From Cupriavidus pauculus (GTDB taxonomy: Bacteria > Pseudomonadota > Gammaproteobacteria > Burkholderiales > Burkholderiaceae), in assembly GCF_003854935.1 (NCBI RefSeq), contig NZ_CP033970.1, forward strand, positions 1,674,001-1,738,000: a stretch of 64,000 bases of DNA, in the 5' to 3' direction. Below the pieces are notes generated by a model, which was not told the DNA's origin, did no database searches, and saw nothing but the letters and a program-made list of their open reading frames with translations. The position numbers and the translations under genes were made by a program. This document shows, one piece after another, positions 24,864-33,479 of the stretch; position 1 is the first letter of the stretch, and every line of letters starts with the position of its first letter.

Positions 24864-25796
24864 ATGAAATCAGATCCGATACCGCATGGCGCCACGACCG
24901 GCGCGCTCCGCACGCTATGTACGGGACTTGGCGATGGCGCCTGGCCATTCCTGCTTGGCAACGTGCTGCTGGGCACCATCGGCATCTTCGTGAGCCAGGC
25001 CCACGCGCCGCCGCTCACGGCTGCGTGGTCGCGCTGCGCCTTCGGGTGGCTGGGCCTGACCGTCTGGCTGCTGTGGCGACGAAGGCTGCGCGACGTCCGG
25101 CTCACGCGCGCCCATGCCGCCTGGGTGCTGACGGCCGCCTCGCTGATGGTGGCCAGCTGGGTGCTGTTTTTCGATGCCATCGGCCGCACGTCGGCGGGCA
25201 TGGCCGTCGTGCTGTTCCACGTCCAGCCGCTGTTCGTGCTGGTGCTGGGCGGCCTGTGGCTCGGCGAGCCGGTCGGCAAGGCCCGTCTGGCGTTCGTGAT
25301 GGTTGCGATGGCCGGGCTTGTGCTGGCCACCGGCCTGCTGGAGCCGGTCTTCCAGCCCGGCACGGGCCGGGCGCCAGACGCGGCCTACTGGATCGGCGTG
25401 GCCGCGTGCCTGCTGGGCGCGCTCTGCACGGCCGGCGCCACGCTGATCGCGCGGCGGCTCGGCAACCTGCGCGCCGGCGTGCTGGCATGGTGGCAATGCG
25501 CCATCGGCAGCGTCGTCCTGCTGGCGTGGCCGATCCACCACGGCTGGCCGGCGCCGGGCTGGCCATGGGCGTGGCTTGCCGGCATCGGCATCGTGCACAC
25601 GGCCCTGGCCTATACGCTGATCTACGCGGGCATGGCGAAGCTGCGCACCACCCGCATCGCCGTGTTCCAGTTCGTCTATCCCGCCACGGCGGTGCTGATG
25701 GACTGGCTGGTACTCGGCCACCGCCAGAGCGCGTGGCAGATCGCCGGCATCGGCGTGATGGCAGCGGCCATCCTGATGGCGGAACGCCAACGCTGA
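24864..25796 (+). CDS. EamA/DMT family transporter
   Basis: A 310-residue inner-membrane transporter of the drug/metabolite transporter superfamily, with ten hydrophobic segments in two EamA repeats. Repeat 1 has FLLGNVLLGTIGIFVSQAH and AGMAVVLFHVQPLFVLVLGGLWLGEPVG. Repeat 2 has TALAYTLIYAGMAKLRTTRIAVFQFVYPATAVLMDWLVLGH. Probably exports an amino acid or metabolite under the divergent LysR regulator. The start is uncertain: ATG at 24864 is used, and 24822 is in frame upstream. Confidence 0.88.
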   Translation: MKSDPIPHGATTGALRTLCTGLGDGAWPFLLGNVLLGTIGIFVSQAHAPPLTAAWSRCAFGWLGLTVWLLWRRRLRDVRLTRAHAAWVLTAASLMVASWVLFFDAIGRTSAGMAVVLFHVQPLFVLVLGGLWLGEPVGKARLAFVMVAMAGLVLATGLLEPVFQPGTGRAPDAAYWIGVAACLLGALCTAGATLIARRLGNLRAGVLAWWQCAIGSVVLLAWPIHHGWPAPGWPWAWLAGIGIVHTALAYTLIYAGMAKLRTTRIAVFQFVYPATAVLMDWLVLGHRQSAWQIAGIGVMAAAILMAERQR

Positions 25797-25861
25797 CCGG
25801 GCGCTGCAGAGCCCGCGTCCGGCCGCCACGGTGCGCGTGGCGGCCGGGGCAGCGCTGCGGA

Positions 25862-27997
25862 TCAGGCGCGCCGCGCCGTGAGCCACTTGTCCGCGGCCAG
25901 CGGCTCGGTGCAGATCCGCACCTCGCCAATCTGGCCGAGGAAGCCGTTCGACGGCACGTTGGCGTAGACGCCGCCGCCCACGAAGAAGCGGCTGGCGGCG
26001 CCCACGGTGGCGATGCCGCGCGTATTCGACGCGTTGCGCAGCACCGGGGCCCCTTCCACGTACATCACCGTCTCGTTGTTGGCCGGCGTGTTGACCACGG
26101 CCACGTGTACCCATTTCTCGGCGATGATCTCGCCCGACCAGTTGGCGGCCGGGTTCTTGGTGCCGGCCGTGCTGGGCGTGACTTCCCACTGCACCTCGCG
26201 CAGGCTGGAAATGGCGAAGATCAGCGGGCTTTCGTCGGCGTCGCCGCTGCCAAAGCCCGTCACGGCGCCGCGCCGGCCTTCGCGCTCCATGATGTTCATC
26301 CAGGCGTTGTTGCCGGCTGTCCACGACGCGGGCACCTTGATGAACGCCTCGACGGTGTAGCCGTTGTCGAACGTCATCGCGTTGAGCGCCGCCGTGGTGT
26401 CCGTGGCAAAGAAGCTCATGCGCGTGGGGCTGTTCACCGAGTTGGCGAACTTCACGCTGCCCGGCGCGGCCGACAGGAAGTGGTGGTCGTTCGACCACGT
26501 CACGTCGCCCAGCTGGGCGGCGCCGCCATCGGCCAGTGCCGCGCGGCTCAGCGGGTTGGCGCCGGTCATGTCGTTGATGACCTGGCCCACCGGCACCGCC
26601 GCGCCGTTTGCGCCGCCAAAGAAGCGCCAGTGCGCCACGGTGGAGGCCACCAGCGGATAGTCGTTGGTATCGGCGGCGGCCTTCTTGTCAGCCACCGACG
26701 GCTCGGTGTAGTTGGCCAGGATGGCGGCCTTGGCGCGGTCGTTGATCGGGTCGTTGCCAGCCGCCGGGATGGCGAAGTCCGGGTTGAAGCGCGCAAAGCG
26801 CTTGCGGAAGTCGAAGTCGATCTCGAACTGCTGGTTCTTGTCGGTCAGCACGGCCACGTCGAATTCGTTCAGCGTCTCGGTGGGCTTCTGCGGCACCCAC
26901 GGCGAGAACGAGATGACCTTGATCTTGTTGTGCGTGAGGTCGAATTCGTACAGCCGCATCAGGCCGTTGCCGCCCATGTACGCCATCTGGTAATCCACCA
27001 CCATTTCCTCGACCGGGTTGCCGAAGTCGTTGGTCTTGGTCAGGTGCGCGGCGCCATGGTAGTGGCCGTTCAGCGTCATGAAGATCTGGTCGTTGTCCTT
27101 GATCAGCTTGTCCCAGAGCATCAGGCCGTACGGCACCTCCAGCGGGCTTACGCCGTCCGGGCCGATGTTCAGCAGCTGGTGGGTCGACAGGATGACCGGC
27201 ACCTTCGGGTAGCGCTTCAGCACGTTGCGCGCCCAGGTGATGGCCGCGTCCGACGCGCGCCACGACATCGACAGCACCATGAAGCGGTTGCCGTCGACTT
27301 CGAAGAAGTGGTACTCGTGGAAGCCCGACGGGTCGCGCCCGCCAAACGTGGCCTGGCGTTGCGCCCGCGTGGTCGGGAAGTTCTTGAGGTAGGGCTCGTT
27401 GGCCAGGTTGCGCTGCGCGTCGGTGTTCGACGCCTGGCTGCCCGCGTTGACGTAGTCCACGTCGGAGATCACGTCATGGTTGCCGGCCAGGATCGAATAC
27501 GGTGCGCGGGCGGCCTCCATCACCTCCATTGCCTCGCTGGCAATCTGCCATTGGAGCGGCTTGGCCTGCTGGTCCACCACGTCGCCCAGGTGGATCGTGA
27601 ACGGAATGCGCAGGCTGGCGGCGTTTTCCGTGATCCACTTGGTCTGCGCCATGAACGGCGTGGAGCCGTACTTGCGCTGGAACTGCAGGTTTTCGTCCGT
27701 GGTCGCGTAGCGCGAGTAGAACTGCGTGTCCGGCAGCACGGCCAGCGCGAAGCTCGATACCTTGGCCGACGGCGTCGTGCCGGTGCCCGGCGTGGTGCCC
27801 GTGCCCGTGCCGGGGCTGGTGGCCGGCGGCGTGCCGGGCGCGGCATCGTCGCCGCCGCCGCAGGCGGCCAGCAGCGCGGAGGCACCCAGCGACATCCCCA
27901 GCCCGGCTCTCAGCAGCAGGCGGCGCTGACGGTCTGGAATGCCCTCCAGGCTGGCGGTATCGATGGCGGATGGCTTGCCCGGCGTTTTGTCTTGCAT
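25862..27997 (-). CDS. Tat-type lipoprotein metallophosphoesterase with LamG domain
   Basis: A 711-residue exported protein. N-terminus: twin-arginine-like RQRRLLLRAGLG, a hydrophobic core and lipobox LLAAC, then a Gly/Thr/Pro linker. The calcineurin-like phosphoesterase domain (about 80-350) shows the metal ligands LPDTQFYS, LGDVVD, GNHD, STHQL and GHYHG. The C-terminal LamG/concanavalin-like domain (about 500-705) has GYTVEAFIKVPASW, WVHVAVVNT and FLGQIGEVRI. It probably hydrolyses phosphoesters in the periplasm or on the outer face, with the LamG domain binding carbohydrate or another polymer. The start at 27997 has AGGGAAG upstream. Downstream gene is convergent. Confidence 0.88.
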   Translation of the reverse strand: MQDKTPGKPSAIDTASLEGIPDRQRRLLLRAGLGMSLGASALLAACGGGDDAAPGTPPATSPGTGTGTTPGTGTTPSAKVSSFALAVLPDTQFYSRYATTDENLQFQRKYGSTPFMAQTKWITENAASLRIPFTIHLGDVVDQQAKPLQWQIASEAMEVMEAARAPYSILAGNHDVISDVDYVNAGSQASNTDAQRNLANEPYLKNFPTTRAQRQATFGGRDPSGFHEYHFFEVDGNRFMVLSMSWRASDAAITWARNVLKRYPKVPVILSTHQLLNIGPDGVSPLEVPYGLMLWDKLIKDNDQIFMTLNGHYHGAAHLTKTNDFGNPVEEMVVDYQMAYMGGNGLMRLYEFDLTHNKIKVISFSPWVPQKPTETLNEFDVAVLTDKNQQFEIDFDFRKRFARFNPDFAIPAAGNDPINDRAKAAILANYTEPSVADKKAAADTNDYPLVASTVAHWRFFGGANGAAVPVGQVINDMTGANPLSRAALADGGAAQLGDVTWSNDHHFLSAAPGSVKFANSVNSPTRMSFFATDTTAALNAMTFDNGYTVEAFIKVPASWTAGNNAWMNIMEREGRRGAVTGFGSGDADESPLIFAISSLREVQWEVTPSTAGTKNPAANWSGEIIAEKWVHVAVVNTPANNETVMYVEGAPVLRNASNTRGIATVGAASRFFVGGGVYANVPSNGFLGQIGEVRICTEPLAADKWLTARRA

Positions 27998-28094
27998 GTC
28001 GACTTCCCTGTTGACCCACGAAAAGCCGGTGATTCTGGCCAGCGTCCGTGACAGGGTGTTGATCGAAATGTGACGACTCGGTGGCGCTCGGGCG

Positions 28095-28541
28095 CTACGA
28101 CACCTTGCGCACCTCGGTATCGGCCGGACGCAGCGTGGCGCCGTCCTTGCCATGCGGCTGCATCGGCGGCACCGGCTTGCCGGTGCGTTTGTCGATCAGC
28201 ACCGAATGCGGTTCGCCGGGCGCAAACCGCTGGCGCTCGCCCCACTGGCGCAGCGCCACCACCACCGGAAAGAGCTGCGCGCCGGCCGTCGTCAGCACGT
28301 ATTCCTGGTAGGCCGACCCATCGGACGCCGCCTGGGTGTCGAGGATGCCGGCTTCGACCAGCTTGTGCAGGCGGCCAGCCAGGATATTGCGCGCCACGCC
28401 CAGGCTGCGTTGCAGGTCGCCAAAGCGGTGGATGCCGTCGAACAGGTCGCGGACGATCAGCAGCGTCCAGCGCTCGCCAATGACGTCGAGCGTCCGCGCC
28501 ACGGGGCAGGGCTGGTACGGCGGGGCAGGGGTCTTGGGCAT
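28095..28541 (-). CDS. HxlR family regulator
   Basis: A 148-residue winged-helix regulator. CPVARTLDVIGERWTLLIVRDLFDGIHRFGDLQRSLGVARNILAGRLHKLVEAGIL is a classic HxlR domain, with the conserved Cys near residue 12. HxlR proteins respond to electrophiles or redox stress. It is divergent from an MFS exporter, with a long inverted repeat in the gap, suggesting that it controls the exporter. Confidence 0.92.
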   Translation of the reverse strand: MPKTPAPPYQPCPVARTLDVIGERWTLLIVRDLFDGIHRFGDLQRSLGVARNILAGRLHKLVEAGILDTQAASDGSAYQEYVLTTAGAQLFPVVVALRQWGERQRFAPGEPHSVLIDKRTGKPVPPMQPHGKDGATLRPADTEVRKVS

Positions 28542-28568
28542 GCGCGGGTGCGATGGTGGATTGAGGTG

Positions 28569-28620
28569 GTTGCATTTTAAAACCAGATGGCCTAGCATTC
28601 AACCGGTTTCGATTTGCAAC
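28569..28620. promoter_or_regulatory. Long inverted repeat between HxlR gene and MFS gene
   Basis: Arms at 28569-28584 (GTTGCATTTTAAAACC) and 28605-28620 (GGTTTCGATTTGCAAC) are complementary at 12 of 16 positions, with a 20-bp spacer. The arrangement suits binding of HxlR dimers and sits over both divergent promoters. Confidence 0.6.
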
Positions 28621-28630
28621 TACTTTGCCG

Positions 28631-29851
28631 ATGCCTAGCCCGTCGAATCCGGCCGCCATGCCGCGCGCCCTCGTCCTGCTGTTCGCCATCGCCAGCGGTG
28701 CCAGCGTGGCCAATGTCTACTACGCCCAGCCGCTGCTGGACGTGCTGGCGCGCGAATTCCACGTGCCCGGCGCGGCCGTGGGCGGCGTGGTCACGGCCAC
28801 GCAGCTCGGCAGCGCGCTGGCGCTGGTGTGCCTGGTGCCGCTGGGCGACCGGGTCGACCGCCGGCGCCTGATGACGTGGCAGCTCGCCGCGCTGGTCGTG
28901 GCGCTGCTGGCGGTGGCCGCCGCGCCGGGCGTGCCGTGGCTGCTGGCCGGGATGGTGGCCGTGGGCCTGCTCGGCACGGCGATGACGCAGGGCCTGATCG
29001 CCTATGCCGCCAGCGCCGCGTCGCCGCAGCAGCGTGGCCGTGTGGTGGGCGCCGCGCAGAGCGGGGTGTTCGTGGGATTGCTGCTCGCGCGGGTCTTTGC
29101 CGGCATGGTCGGCGACATCGGCGGATGGCGGGCGGTCTATCTGGCGTCGGCCGTGGCCATGGCGGGCATTGCGCTGGCGCTGCGCCGCCGCCTGCCAGCC
29201 ACGGCCGCAGCGGCACCGGCGGTGGGGTACGGACAACTGGTCGGCTCGCTGCTGACGCTGCTGCGCCGCGATCGGACGCTGCAGGTGCGGGGCGTGCTGG
29301 GGATGCTGATGTTTGCCGCGTTCAACATCTTCTGGAGCGCGCTGGTGCTGCCGCTGAGCGCGCCGCCGTTCTCGTTCTCGCATACCGCGATTGGCGCGTT
29401 CGGCCTTGTCGGCGCGGTGGGCGCGCTGGCCGGTGCGCGCGCCGGGCGCTGGGCCGACGCCGGCCACGCGCAGCGCACCACGGCGGGTGCCTTGCTGCTG
29501 ATGATGGCGGCATGGTGGCCGCTCTCCAGGCTCGACGGCGTCCACGGGCTCGCGCTGCTGATCGTCGGCATCGTGCTGCTCGACCTGGGCGGGCAGGCGC
29601 TGCACGTGACCAACCAGAGCCTGATCCTGCGCACCCGGCCTGACGCGCACAGCCGGATGATCAGCCTCTACATGCTGTTCTACGCGGCGGGCAGCGGCCT
29701 TGGCGCCATCGTCACCACGGCCACTTACGCCCGCGCGGGCTGGCAGGGGGTCTGCATGATCGGGTTTGCGGTGTGCCTGGCGGCGCTGGCATTCTGGGCC
29801 GCCACGCGGCGGAGCGGAACGGCCGAGACAGAGGTGGCCAGCGTCGCGTAG
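28631..29851 (+). CDS. MFS transporter (drug-efflux type)
   Basis: A 406-residue, twelve-helix major facilitator. [20 protein letters not shown] near the start and the cytoplasmic-loop motif [10 protein letters not shown] (a variant of the MFS A motif) place it among YnfM/YgaY-like efflux permeases. [32 protein letters not shown] resembles the antiporter motif C region. It is divergent from an HxlR regulator, which probably induces it by some toxic small molecule. Confidence 0.9.
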   Translation: MPSPSNPAAMPRALVLLFAIASGASVANVYYAQPLLDVLAREFHVPGAAVGGVVTATQLGSALALVCLVPLGDRVDRRRLMTWQLAALVVALLAVAAAPGVPWLLAGMVAVGLLGTAMTQGLIAYAASAASPQQRGRVVGAAQSGVFVGLLLARVFAGMVGDIGGWRAVYLASAVAMAGIALALRRRLPATAAAAPAVGYGQLVGSLLTLLRRDRTLQVRGVLGMLMFAAFNIFWSALVLPLSAPPFSFSHTAIGAFGLVGAVGALAGARAGRWADAGHAQRTTAGALLLMMAAWWPLSRLDGVHGLALLIVGIVLLDLGGQALHVTNQSLILRTRPDAHSRMISLYMLFYAAGSGLGAIVTTATYARAGWQGVCMIGFAVCLAALAFWAATRRSGTAETEVASVA

Positions 29852-30232
29852 CGGCTGCGTTATTGCAGCCTATCGTCCGCCGATGCCGTCCCTGCACTGT
29901 TCGCAGGTCCCGGCCGACGGCAGCCAGTTGAGCTGTGCCAGCCGCAGCCGGGTGGCAAGGTTCGATGTCCGCAGTGCCTGCGTGGCGTGGGCCAGGGCCT
30001 GGGTGCTGGCGATCAGGGCCGAGATGCTGGCCGCGGCGCGGTCCAGGTGGCCGGGCGGGGCGGATGGCGGAGCGTGGCGGGGCGTGGTCGGATTCAACGG
30101 GGCGTAGGCGGTGGATAGGGAACAGCCTCAAGGCTACGAGCCGCATCGCGGCCCACGCATCCGCGCCCGTCCGAACTCCTTGTCGTCCATCAGGTGAACC
30201 CCGGTGTCGGTCGATTGCCGACGCCGCGCGCG
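29852..30232. other. Intergenic region after MFS gene
   Basis: A 381-bp gap between convergent genes. It contains one open frame on the minus strand (29870-30097, 75 residues, TTG start) with no recognisable motif except CEQC near the end; I judge it too weak to call. No terminator hairpin of normal strength is seen. Confidence 0.4.
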
Positions 30233-31207
30233 CTACAGCCCCTGGATGCCGCGCTTGCGGATGAACTCGCCCCAGACCTTCGACTCGCTCATCGCGCGCT
30301 GCCGGATCGCATCGGCGCTGCCCACCACCGGGAACAGGTACAGCGACGCCAGCCTGGCCTTGATCTGCGGGTCGGCCAGCGCGGTCTGCACGGCCGTGTT
30401 CAGGCGGGCCACGATCTTCGGGTCCAGGCCGGCCGGGCCCACCAGCGCGTACCAGCTAGGCATCACTGGCACGTCCACGCCCGCTTCCTTCAGCGTCGGC
30501 ACGTTCGGCAGTTCCTTCACGCGCTGCGCGCCGACGATGGCCACCGGCACCACCGTGCCACCCGTGACCTGCGGCAGCGCGGCGCCCAGCACGCTCACCA
30601 TGGTATCCACTTCGCCGGCCACCACGCCGGTCAGCGCCGGCCCCGAGCCCTTGTAGGCCACGTGCGTCATCTTGGCGCCGAGCTTGTCGGCCACGACTTC
30701 CATGGCGAGGTGGGTGGAATTGCCCACGCCCGCGCTGCTGAACGTCAGGCCGCCCGGCTTGTTCTTCGCCTTGTCGATGAACGACTGCACCGACGTGATG
30801 CCGCTGGCCTTGCTGGCGACGATCACGAACGGCGTGTCCACCACCGGCGCGATGAACGTGTAGTCCTTCTGCGGGTTGTACGGCAGCGACGCATACAGGT
30901 GCGGGTTGAAGCTGATCTGCGACACGCCCGTCAGCAGCACCGTGTAGCCGTCCGGCGCGGCCTTGGCCACCGTGCTCATCGCCACGATGCCGTTCGCGCC
31001 GGGGCGGTTGTCCACGACGATGGACTGTCCCAGCTCCTGCGCCAACCGGTCGCTCAGCAGCCGCGCCACCACGTCGCCGCCCGATCCGGCCGACTGCGGC
31101 ACGATCAGCCGCACCGGCCGGTTCGGATACGCATCCTGGGCCTGTGCGGCACCCAGGCACAGCATGGTCGAGGCAAGGCACGCGGAAGCCATCAAACGTC
31201 GGTACAT
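30233..31207 (-). CDS. Bug family tripartite tricarboxylate transporter substrate-binding protein
   Basis: A 324-residue periplasmic binding protein of the Bug/TctC family. Signal peptide MASACLASTMLCLGAAQAQ; ligand-loop motifs YPNRPVRLIVPQSAGSGGDVVARLLSDRL, VDNRPGANG and APDGYTVLL are typical, as is the later VPTLKEAGVD. Such proteins bind small carboxylates. No membrane components (TctA/TctB) are adjacent. Divergent from a CocE-type hydrolase gene; both probably answer to the LysR regulator at 33480 through ATAG-N7-CTAT boxes. The start has GGAGAG upstream. Confidence 0.92.
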   Translation of the reverse strand: MYRRLMASACLASTMLCLGAAQAQDAYPNRPVRLIVPQSAGSGGDVVARLLSDRLAQELGQSIVVDNRPGANGIVAMSTVAKAAPDGYTVLLTGVSQISFNPHLYASLPYNPQKDYTFIAPVVDTPFVIVASKASGITSVQSFIDKAKNKPGGLTFSSAGVGNSTHLAMEVVADKLGAKMTHVAYKGSGPALTGVVAGEVDTMVSVLGAALPQVTGGTVVPVAIVGAQRVKELPNVPTLKEAGVDVPVMPSWYALVGPAGLDPKIVARLNTAVQTALADPQIKARLASLYLFPVVGSADAIRQRAMSESKVWGEFIRKRGIQGL

Positions 31208-31304
31208 CAATACTCTCCAATCGAATCGAAGCCAGTCACGAAATTTTCATGACGATGGTAGGGACCTGCGCCATCGGCGGCCAATACGGATTGTCGATGC
31301 CAAC

Positions 31305-31319
31305 ATAGGCCGGGGCTAT
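31305..31319. promoter_or_regulatory. LysR box 1 (ATAG-N7-CTAT)
   Basis: ATAG-GCCGGGG-CTAT, extended to CATAG/CTATG, about 98 bp upstream of the Bug gene start. This is the consensus form of an LTTR box. Confidence 0.7.
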
Positions 31320-31461
31320 GCCCGGGGCAAACCCTGACCGCCATGCCTCGCCCTGGCGCGCGGCTGCACTATTGCGGCGCAGCATGACGCGCGCCGCGCA
31401 CCGGCCCTGTGCCTGCCCGCCGCGAAAGCCGGCCCGTAGCGCGGCCCCAGCGCCATCGGCC

Positions 31462-31476
31462 ATAGGGCGGGGCTAT
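31462..31476. promoter_or_regulatory. LysR box 2 (ATAG-N7-CTAT)
   Basis: ATAG-GGCGGGG-CTAT, extended to CATAG/CTATG, about 87 bp upstream of the CocE-type gene. Differs from box 1 by one base in the spacer. Confidence 0.7.
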
Positions 31477-31562
31477 GGCGGGATCGGAATTTCGTCTTTC
31501 CGGAAGGCCCGGGCGGCTCCGTACCATGGCGGCGTTACCCGATCCCCACCGCTCAAGCTCCC

Positions 31563-33407
31563 ATGTCCGACATCGACACCCGTGGCAATGCCTGGCTGAC
31601 CCCGCCGTCCGCCTACCTGGCCAGCCGCCCCTCCGCGTTCTCTGTGCCGGCCCGTCCGGCGTCGTGCTACCTGCCGATGCGCGATGGCTGCCGGCTTGCC
31701 GCCGACGTGTACCTGCCGCAGCCGCTGCCGGGCACGCAGGCGCCCGATGCGTTCCCGACGGTCGTGATCTTCACGCCGTACTACCGGCGCTTCCGGCTGT
31801 CGCACCCGGGCGCGGAGCCCAGCCCCAACGGCGCCAAGTATCGCGACGCCTTCGTGCCCAAGGGCTACGCCGTGGTCGTGGTGGACGTGCGCGGCACCGG
31901 CGCCAGCTTCGGCACGCGCGACGCGCTGCGGTCGCCCACGGAGCGCGACGACTACTACGAAGTGGCCGAATGGATCGCCAGCCAGCCGTGGTCGAACGGC
32001 CGCATCGGCTCCACCGGCATCTCCTATCTCGGCGCGGCCGCGTGCTTCCTGGCCAGTACCGGCCATCCGGCCGTCAAGGCCATCGCGCCGCTATTCTCGG
32101 TGTCCGACATCTACAGCGAGCAGCTTTACCCGGGCGGCATGCTGTCCAAGGTGTGGGTGCAAGCGTATGACGAGTTGATGCTTGCGCTGGACCAGGACCG
32201 CCGCGACCTCGTGGCCGGCTTCCCGTACTTCAATGACCCGAGCTTCGCCGGCCCCGAGCGGACCGACGAGGACGCCGACGGCACGCTGGTGGCCGCCGCC
32301 GTCGCCGAGCACCGCAACAACTTCACGCTGGCCGACCTGGCCCCCGAGTTCGCCTATCGCGATGGCGCAGCGTTCCACGATCCCGCGCTCGATTCCGGCA
32401 GTTGCAGCCCGTACCGCTACCTCGACGGCATCGCGCCCGACGTGGCGGTCTATTCGATCTCGGGCTGGTACGACGGCGGCGGCTACGCCAACGGCGCCAT
32501 CACGCGCTTCCTGTCACTGCCGTCGCACGACAGCCGCCTGCTGCTGGGGCCCTGGGACCACGGCGCCCGCACGAACGTCTCGCCGTGGCGCGACAGCGCG
32601 GCGTCGGGCTTTCCGCTGCTGGGCGAGGTGTTGCGCTTCTTCGATCACCACCTGCTGGGCCTGCCCACGGGCCTGGAGCGCGAGGCGCGCGTGCATTACC
32701 ACAGCATCCACGACAACCAGTGGCAGCCGGCCGACACGTGGCCGCCGGCTCCGGCCGCCACGCGGCTGCACCTGGCCGATGGCGGCGCGCTGACCGGGAC
32801 GCCGCCGGCCGTGTCCGCCACGGTGTCCACCCAGGTCAGCTTCGACTGGACCACCGGCCGCCAGACGCGCTACGAGCGCCTGGGCGCGGCCAATATCGAG
32901 GACTACTACGCGGACTGGGGCCGGCATGAGGCGGCGCTGCCGCATTTCGACACGGCGCCGCTGGCGGCCCCGCTGTCGCTCGCGGGGCACGTGGTGGCCC
33001 ACCTGCAGGTGGCGTCGTCGCAGCCGGACGCGGCCGTGTTCGTCTACCTGTCCGAGGTGGAGGCCGACGGCACGGTGCGCTACATCACCGAAGGCATGCT
33101 GCGCGCGTCGCATAGCAAGACCGAGCCGTGCCCGCCCGCGTATCGCACGACGTGGCCCTACCGCGCGCATCGCCGTGCTGATGCCGAGCGGCTGACGCCG
33201 GGCGTGCCCGTCGCGCTCGATTTCGCGCTGCTGCCCGTGGCGTGGACGCTGGCGGCAGGCAGCCGGTTGCGCGTGTCGATTGCCGGCGCCGACCGGGGCC
33301 ACTTTCCGCAGGTGCCCCATGGCCGTCCGCCGGTGCTGACGCTGGCGCTGGGCCCTGACGGCTGCCATCTCGACGTGCCCGTGGCCGCGCCGGCAAGCGG
33401 GCGCTGA
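31563..33407 (+). CDS. CocE/NonD family hydrolase
   Basis: A 614-residue alpha/beta hydrolase of the X-Pro dipeptidyl-peptidase (S15)/cocaine esterase family. The active-site nucleophile is in GSTGISYLG, the Asp is probably in SGWYDGGGYANG and the His in GPWDHGART. A C-terminal jelly-roll domain (about 390-600: APLSLAGHVVAHLQVASSQPDAAVFVYLSEV) is present as in CocE and glutaryl acylases. No signal peptide, so cytosolic. It hydrolyses an ester or amide; the neighbouring Bug protein suggests that a carboxylate-bearing compound is imported, then cleaved. Confidence 0.9.
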   Translation: MSDIDTRGNAWLTPPSAYLASRPSAFSVPARPASCYLPMRDGCRLAADVYLPQPLPGTQAPDAFPTVVIFTPYYRRFRLSHPGAEPSPNGAKYRDAFVPKGYAVVVVDVRGTGASFGTRDALRSPTERDDYYEVAEWIASQPWSNGRIGSTGISYLGAAACFLASTGHPAVKAIAPLFSVSDIYSEQLYPGGMLSKVWVQAYDELMLALDQDRRDLVAGFPYFNDPSFAGPERTDEDADGTLVAAAVAEHRNNFTLADLAPEFAYRDGAAFHDPALDSGSCSPYRYLDGIAPDVAVYSISGWYDGGGYANGAITRFLSLPSHDSRLLLGPWDHGARTNVSPWRDSAASGFPLLGEVLRFFDHHLLGLPTGLEREARVHYHSIHDNQWQPADTWPPAPAATRLHLADGGALTGTPPAVSATVSTQVSFDWTTGRQTRYERLGAANIEDYYADWGRHEAALPHFDTAPLAAPLSLAGHVVAHLQVASSQPDAAVFVYLSEVEADGTVRYITEGMLRASHSKTEPCPPAYRTTWPYRAHRRADAERLTPGVPVALDFALLPVAWTLAAGSRLRVSIAGADRGHFPQVPHGRPPVLTLALGPDGCHLDVPVAAPASGR

Positions 33408-33479
33408 CGGCGGGGCCGATGCCCGCCCGGCACGTGAAGTGCTAGAGTGGGCTTCCGCCCCCCAAGTATTCCCGTCGTC

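Larger units (their letters stand above)
31208..31562. other. Divergent promoter region, Bug / CocE-type hydrolase
   Basis: A 355-bp region with no gene, holding two copies of a CATAG-N7-CTATG box and two copies of the 10-mer CGCCATCGGC (31270-31279 and 31451-31460). Confidence 0.55.

Noticed and set aside
24602-28051. 1149-codon plus-strand frame across three genes
   Set aside because: Runs through the EamA gene in the wrong frame and antisense to the metallophosphoesterase gene; low-complexity composition.
29870-30097. Possible 75-residue protein on the minus strand
   Set aside because: TTG start without a ribosome site, no recognisable motif except one CEQC; not enough to call a gene.
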